A DNA stretch of 64,000 nucleotides. Source: Costus lasius (lineage: Eukaryota; Streptophyta; Magnoliopsida; Zingiberales; Costaceae). This document shows, piece by piece, positions 58,776 through 64,000 of the stretch. A model generated the notes under the pieces. It was not told the origin of the DNA. It searched no databases and was given only the letters and a program-made list of their open reading frames with translations. The stretch spans positions 7,564,001 to 7,628,000 of the forward strand of contig JANVAS020000222.1 in assembly GCA_027563935.2 (NCBI GenBank), read 5' to 3'. A program made the translations under genes and the position numbers. Every line of letters starts with the position of its first letter. Position 1 is the first letter of the stretch.

Positions 58776-60443
58776 TGTTGGGGTATGCCCTTAAGGCTAA
58801 TGTTTGAGGCCTTGGGATTGTATAAGTATCATGTAATAAACTCTTAAGTTTATAAAAGGCATGGTTATTATTCAGGTTGTTATCTTGTCTGCTGTAATAA
58901 GTGTACTTCTGAATAATGTCTCAAAGCTGTTCAGCTAGGCTGACAGGCTCTATGTCCTTAGTCGAGATATCTTGGTGAACATGAGACAGCCTTGATATGA
59001 TTGAGACTAATATGAGTGCTAATCTTATAGGATGCTTCGAGCATGGAATAAGATGTAGACTCATGAGTACATTGGATGTACTGGACAGACCCTACTCGGA
59101 TATTCCATTGCTTGTCACAATGTGAATGATCCTTGTAAGCACTAAGTGGCACATGTCCTTTGACTTGAGATCACTTGTGTTTCTAAATGATGATTGTCAT
59201 TGTTTTGAGGTAGTTCAATATCATTTGAAACATAATGATTATAGACTATCTTGGATGGTGAGCTTGAGTCAGGTTAGGGCACTTGTGATAGATAAAGGAT
59301 TGCCGTCTCCTTGTTTAAGGAGTGTGATGTTCTAGAGGGCCCCCCTATATGAGATGATTGAGGAAGTGTATGGCCATACCCAGATGACTATGTTCATCTG
59401 ATCTAATCATGCTCATCGTATTGGAGTTACAGGCTTGACATGCTTGTCCAATAAGAACATCCAGTGGCAAAGGAATCATGTATGCCAAGTGAGTTGATTC
59501 ACACTTATGCTATGGTTTGGGTGGAGTCTTGGAAGACTCTTTCCTTTATATCGGGAGACAGTGATGTGTTGCTAGATACCCCTCACTGATCGTGATAACG
59601 TAAGTTATCGTTACCGACGTTTAAAGGAAACCCTCAGGGTCACACAATTTGGTGATATGGCTTTCTTTGAGTCAGATCGTGTGGACTGAATTATTTGGGT
59701 TCAGTTTAAAGGGATATAGACTCTGATTGTAAGTGAGATCTAGCTTAATCATGTTTGATTGATTAGGGCTTGAGATCGGTAAGCTTCGATCGAGAGTATT
59801 GATGCTAGATCGGTGAGATCAAGAGCATCATAAGATGAACGGTTGGATTGGAAACCTTAGGGTTTGGTTGATCTAGACCGATTGCTTTGGTTTGGACCAA
59901 TTTGGATTGAACCGGTTTACATGGGTGAACCCATGGTTCGATCCATAAGCGTTTTGGGCGGTTTGCTTGAAGAGGAGAACGCATGGCTTAATGGGGTTTC
60001 CAAATTTGGAAAGTCATTGAGCGCATGGCTCCTTGAAACGCCAAAACGGCTTGAGCTCATTCATCCCTTGTCTCCTTGCGTTTTGCTTTTGCTCGGCGAG
60101 ACTCGAGAGAAGCTTGGGGTGGACGACAAGAGCAGAACCGGAAAAAGCATCATCTTCATCCCTATCACTCGAGAAGGACAACTTGGCATTTTGCTAGCAC
60201 AAAGTTGCGCAAGTTGGAAGCCTTCATCACTTGGTGTGTGTATTCTTTGGAGGAGATCTCGCTTGCTCTCTCTCATTCCAAGCCGCCATCCAATCCAAGG
60301 CATTGGTAAGATCACAACTTAATCTTAAGTTGAATTAAGTTAACATATAGTTCATATGCGATCTACTTGAAGCCCTCTTTCCGCTATGCATGCTAGATGC
60401 GCATGTTTAGGGTTTCTTCCCCCTTAGATTAGGGGTTCCTTCA
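58776..60443 (+). repeat. 5' LTR of P2 (1668 bp)
   Basis: TGTTGGGGTATGCC...GGTTCCTTCA. Similar to P1 in U3; more diverged in the second half (59660-60443). Donor candidate TTG|GTAAGATC at 60305/60306. The frames at 59864-60322 are LTR sequence. Confidence 0.92.
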
Positions 60444-60445
60444 AT

Positions 60446-60457
60446 TGGTATCAGAGC
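60446..60457 (+). other. Primer-binding site of P2
   Basis: TGGTATCAGAGC two bases after the LTR. Confidence 0.93.
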
Positions 60458-60510
60458 TAGGCTCTCCATATGATCTATATGATAGCTTTACGATTTTGTG
60501 ATCCATGTTG

Positions 60511-60683
60511 GTTGCGCTTACTTTGGTTACATGTTGGTTGCGCTTACTTTGGTTACATGATGGTTGCGCTTGTATCATGGTTGCATGAAGGTTGCGCTTG
60601 TATCATATGTTGACATGTAGTTTGCGCTCCCCCTTGAAGGGGACCCCCTAAAGTATGCGCTCCCCCTTGAAGGGGACCCCCTT
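60511..60683 (+). repeat. Two tandem-repeat tracts in the P2 leader
   Basis: Four units of 26-28 bp start with GTTGCGCTT at 60511, 60537, 60563 and 60591. Two 33-bp units of the P1 type follow at 60621 and 60654. P1 has a shorter version of the first tract (49521-49600). Confidence 0.85.
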
Positions 60684-61631
60684 AGATCTAAGGGTTATCA
60701 AGCATGTTGTTTGTTTATTTGCGCACGTTCTAAAAGTTTTCTAAAACTTACATCTTGCGCGCTTGATTAGATCTAAGGTGCCACTACATTAAACCCTTAG
60801 ATGGGTTGATGGGGTTGAAGTCACCACTAGGTTAGATCCAAGTCTGATCAGACCATCTGACAGCTCAGATGGGTTAACCTGATAGCACCTATGCGCAAGC
60901 ACAAGGTGGCTATAGGTTGACTGCATCTAGGGCGTGTAGCGAGGTCTGGTTGAGACACTACTGAACACACTTGAGTTAGGCCCGGGGTCACACCCGCTTG
61001 CCAAAACTCATGAGGGTAGTTCAGCCCTTGGCGCATGCATGGTTGACCATTAGGTCAACTCGGGTCAGTTAGGACTCGGTGCATGCAAGGGCAATGGATC
61101 TAACTAGATGGTTGAGTGGATCCCTATCAATGGACCATTGTAAGGTTGTAGGGCTCATAAGGAAATTAAAATTGATGCCATGGGGTTTTCAAAACTTTTA
61201 ATTTCAAGATGATTGGATCACATGTTGATTGAACCATATGCTTGTTTATTTAGTCTTATGTGGGTTGCCCATATTGTGTGCTGTGCTGGGGCCTGCGTGC
61301 CTGGTAAATTATAAGTTAATTTTTGTGATCTGCGAATCACATTGTTTTAATTTATGAAATGTAGTTGACCTGCGAGTCAACCTTGTCTAGATAGATCAAA
61401 TGTACTTTGATTAGACAAGAGTACAAAGGCACACATCCAAGAGGGGCATTCACCTGGTGGTGCACCTGAGGTGCTCTTGGCGCTAGGGCACTGGGTTGGA
61501 CCAGATGAGATGCAATGAAGCTCAAGTGAAGACTTAAGTAACATTAAGGTCTTACTAGGGTTCATGGGCTTTTACCACATAAGATCATGCTTTCTACTTA
61601 TTGCTAATAATTAGAATTGCATGTTTGTGTT

Positions 61632-62206
61632 TATCTTCTGCTATAGCCATAGGCATGCCTGATAGTAAGAAGATAAAAGACCGTTAAAATCCAACGCTAT
61701 TATATCAAGCTCGTAAGCCTTCTGACGCGAAACCTCACCTTTCTGATTATCGTTGGAGCCGTGTTGAACCCACTCAGTGGGCACGTCCATCTATCTTCAG
61801 ACGGTGCTGGATTTCACCTGCGTGTTACAGAGTTGGGATTTATCCCCTCTCGTTGCTCAGCATAGCACGTGGTGGTCCAGGGAATAGGTCAGGTCAGCTT
61901 GACCATGTAGACTACATATGTGGCGCATATGGTAGCACATGGAGGCAGCCATCTCTGGGATCACAGACTGTGTTGTACCAACTCAGTTGGCACAGTCTGC
62001 TGGATTGCCAAGATGAAGGGGAATCGCACGGGTTGGCGATTGGCTGGGACAGCCTACCAGAAATTAGTGCTTGTCATCTCTGTGTATCTTATCTCGCCTG
62101 AGCGGGACGCGGAGACCAAGTATGAAATCTGGATCCCATCTCACTAAAAGAGTGTTTACTCTTTCGGACTGTTTACTGGATTTTTCAGTCAGACAAAATA
62201 GTGAGA
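61632..62206 (+). other. Structured leader of P2
   Basis: Same stems as P1: TATCTTCT/AGAAGATA (61632-61639, 61668-61675) and the closing helix TCTCACTA/TAGTGAGA (62139-62146, 62199-62206). The AAAGAGT hairpin loop has one extra T. Predicted intron 60306-62278 with CTGAC branch match and TTGTAG. Confidence 0.65.
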
Positions 62207-62299
62207 AAAGAATCTTTCTTAAGTCCTGGATTGATTCTGAAACATTGATACTGACCTTGCTGTTCTTGCTTGTTGTAGATTCCTGCAGCAACGAACACC

Positions 62300-64000
62300 A
62301 TGAGCTTCAATGTGCGATCCCTACTGGAAAGGGAGAAGTTTGCTGGGCCGAACTTCTCTGACTGGTTCGGACACCTTAAGATTGTTCTTAAGGCAGAGAG
62401 GAAACTGTATGTCCTCGAGACGGCGATACCGCCGCAGCCCGCTCCGAACGCCGCAAGGGCGGTTCGGGATGCCTACGAAAAGCACGTCAATGATAGCATT
62501 GATGTCGCTTGCCTGATGCTAGCGTCTATGACGCCACCGCTGCAGCGTCAGCATGAGGATATGTCGGCTATAGAAATTATAGCGAACCTCAAGATGCTGT
62601 ATGCTGCACAGGCGAGGACTGAGCGCTATAATCTGACGAAGCTCTTCTTTCAGAGCAAACTGGCTGAGGGGAGCCCAGTGGGAGCTCACGTGCTCAAGAT
62701 GATTGGGCACAAGGAGGCTCTGGAGAAACTGGGGCATACCATCAACCAGGAGCTTGCTGTGGATATTATTCTGCAGTCTCTCCCGCCTTCTTTCGATGCG
62801 TTCATTATTAATTTTAATATGAACAAGATCGATTGTACGCCGGCAGAGCTGTTGAATATGCTCTTGACTACTGAGGAAACTCTGAAGGGTAAGCCTTAAA
62901 CCTCTGTCTTGATGGTTCCTTCAAGGAACAAGAAGAAGGGGAAGAAGGGCAAGGCCCCTGTCAAGAATTACAGCAAGGCCCTGAAACAGAAGGTCAAGCG
63001 GTCGAAGGACAACAGGTGTTTCCACTGTGGCCAGCTGGGTCACTGGAAAAAGGACTGTAAAGCGCTCCAAGGAGATAAGAGGGGAAGCATCGCTTCTGGC
63101 TCAGGTATATATGTGACTGAGGTCATGTTATCTTCTTCTTCTATTTCATGGGTGTTGGACACTGCATGTGGAGTTCACATTTGTTCAAATGTGCAGGAAC
63201 TCAAGAGAAGAAGGCAGGTGGGACAGCATGAGGTAGACCTACGAGTTGGAAACGGGGCACGGGTTGCTGCTGTTGCTGTAGGAGACTATTTCATTTCTTT
63301 ACCGTCTGGCATTGTATTAGAATTGAACAATTGTTATTTTGTACCCAGTATTACCAAGAATATTATCTCTATTCCTGCTCTTGTCAGGAAAGGATTTGCC
63401 TTTGAATGCAAGATTTCAAAGTGTGTTTTATCTCATGATAATATTGTGTATGCAACTGGTTCAATTAACAATGGGTTATACATGTTGGACATGGAAAATT
63501 CTATACAAAACATTGATAATAAGAAAGCCAAGTATGCTGATGACAGCACCTTGCTATGGCATAGTCGTTTAGGCCATATAAACGAGAAGCGCATTAAGCG
63601 GTTGCATGAACATGGACTGCTGGGATCATTCTCCTATGAGGAGATTGATACATGCAAAGCTTGTTTGATGGGTAAAATGACGAAGTCTCCTTTTCTTAAC
63701 AAAGGTCAAAGGACTTCAGGTTTACTTGACCTTATACACAGTGATGTGTGTGGGCCTTTCAGTAAACATGCCAGAGGTGGCTATCAGTACTTCATTACCT
63801 TTACTGATGATTTCAGTAGGTATGGATATGTCTATTTAATGAGACATAAAAGTGAATCTTTTGACAAGTTCAAAGAGTTCAAAAATGAAGTACAAAATCA
63901 GTTAGGCCGAAATATCAAGGCACTTCGTTCTGATCGAGGTGGTGAATACCTGAGTCATACGTTTACTGACTATCTGAAGGAGTGTGGGATTATCTCACAG
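62300..64000 (+). pseudogene. Gag-Pol of P2 (stop in gag), cut by window end
   Basis: MSFNVRSLLEREKF at 62300, nearly identical to P1 through Gag. A TAA at 62897-62899 follows the LKGKP segment, before the zinc knuckle. Past the stop the same frame continues through CFHCGQLGHWKKDC, DTACG, the HSRLGH finger and integrase to the edge without a net indel. It can make only a truncated Gag of 199 residues, so it would need help in trans. Confidence 0.92.

Larger units (their letters stand above)
58776..64000 (+). mobile_element. Ty1/copia element P2, 5' part
   Basis: A 1668-bp 5' LTR (58776-60443), PBS, leader and gag-pol to the window edge. Same family as P1; gag-pol aligns with no net gap (constant offset 10971) to the last base. 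Inserted in gypsy H integrase, with left flank TGAGC (58771-58775). The 3' LTR is outside the window, so age cannot be judged. Confidence 0.93.

Overview
The window is repeat-only nuclear DNA of a flowering plant: LTR retrotransposons nested inside one another. The evidence is Ty1/copia Gag-Pol frames, primer-binding sites matching plant initiator tRNA-Met (TGGTATCAGAGC), Ty3/gypsy pieces with a tRNA-Asp-type site (TGGCGCCGTTG), 5-bp target duplications and long LTRs. I see no host gene, tRNA, rRNA or CRISPR array. The species cannot be told from the sequence. The setting fits heterochromatin or an intergenic repeat block.

Layout, left to right. 1-1129 is the edge of a gypsy-type LTR inserted in the 3' LTR of copia A (1130-9108, minus). 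A sits in a gypsy-like LTR fragment, G1 (9109-10074). 10075-15990 is copia D (minus), where only gag is recognisable. 15991-18984 holds relics: a plus-strand copia RNase H and LTR, an undefined LTR-like block, an Athila-type gypsy reverse transcriptase fragment and a copia LTR. 18985-25938 is E, a non-autonomous gypsy element on the minus strand with a gag-derived acidic ORF and arrays of TTACGG/CCGTAA palindromes. 25939-35529 is copia B, arranged LTR-internal-LTR-partial internal. 35527-46872 is copia C0 with copia C1 inserted in it (TSD GACAT); C1 carries a 2.3-kb solo LTR, G2 (TSD CTGGG). 46873-47273 is part of another copia LTR, F, interrupted by gypsy H (47274-58775, minus). H is itself interrupted by the intact copia P1 (47759-56936, plus, TSD AAGCT) and, in its integrase, by copia P2 (58776 to the window end, plus).

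A, B, P1 and P2 are one copia family. P1 has a single open 1294-codon Gag-Pol and two 1703-bp LTRs differing at only three positions by eye. A and P2 keep full-length frames with a point stop (A has also lost its ATG). B has two frameshifts. C and D belong to more diverged, more decayed copia families.

The most interesting signal is in the copia 5' leaders. In A, B, P1, P2, C1 and D, the roughly 500-600 nt upstream of gag fold into the same series of hairpins, ending in a three-way junction. Stem sequences differ between families but stay complementary. The whole structure lies in a predicted intron whose donor (GTATG/GTAAG) is in U5 and whose acceptor (TTGTAG, with a CTRAY branch site in most copies) is just before the gag ATG. 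The primer-binding site is inside that intron. This resembles the retroviral order splice donor - packaging signal - gag, and would separate genomic RNA from a spliced Gag-Pol mRNA. It is an inference from sequence, testable with RNA data.
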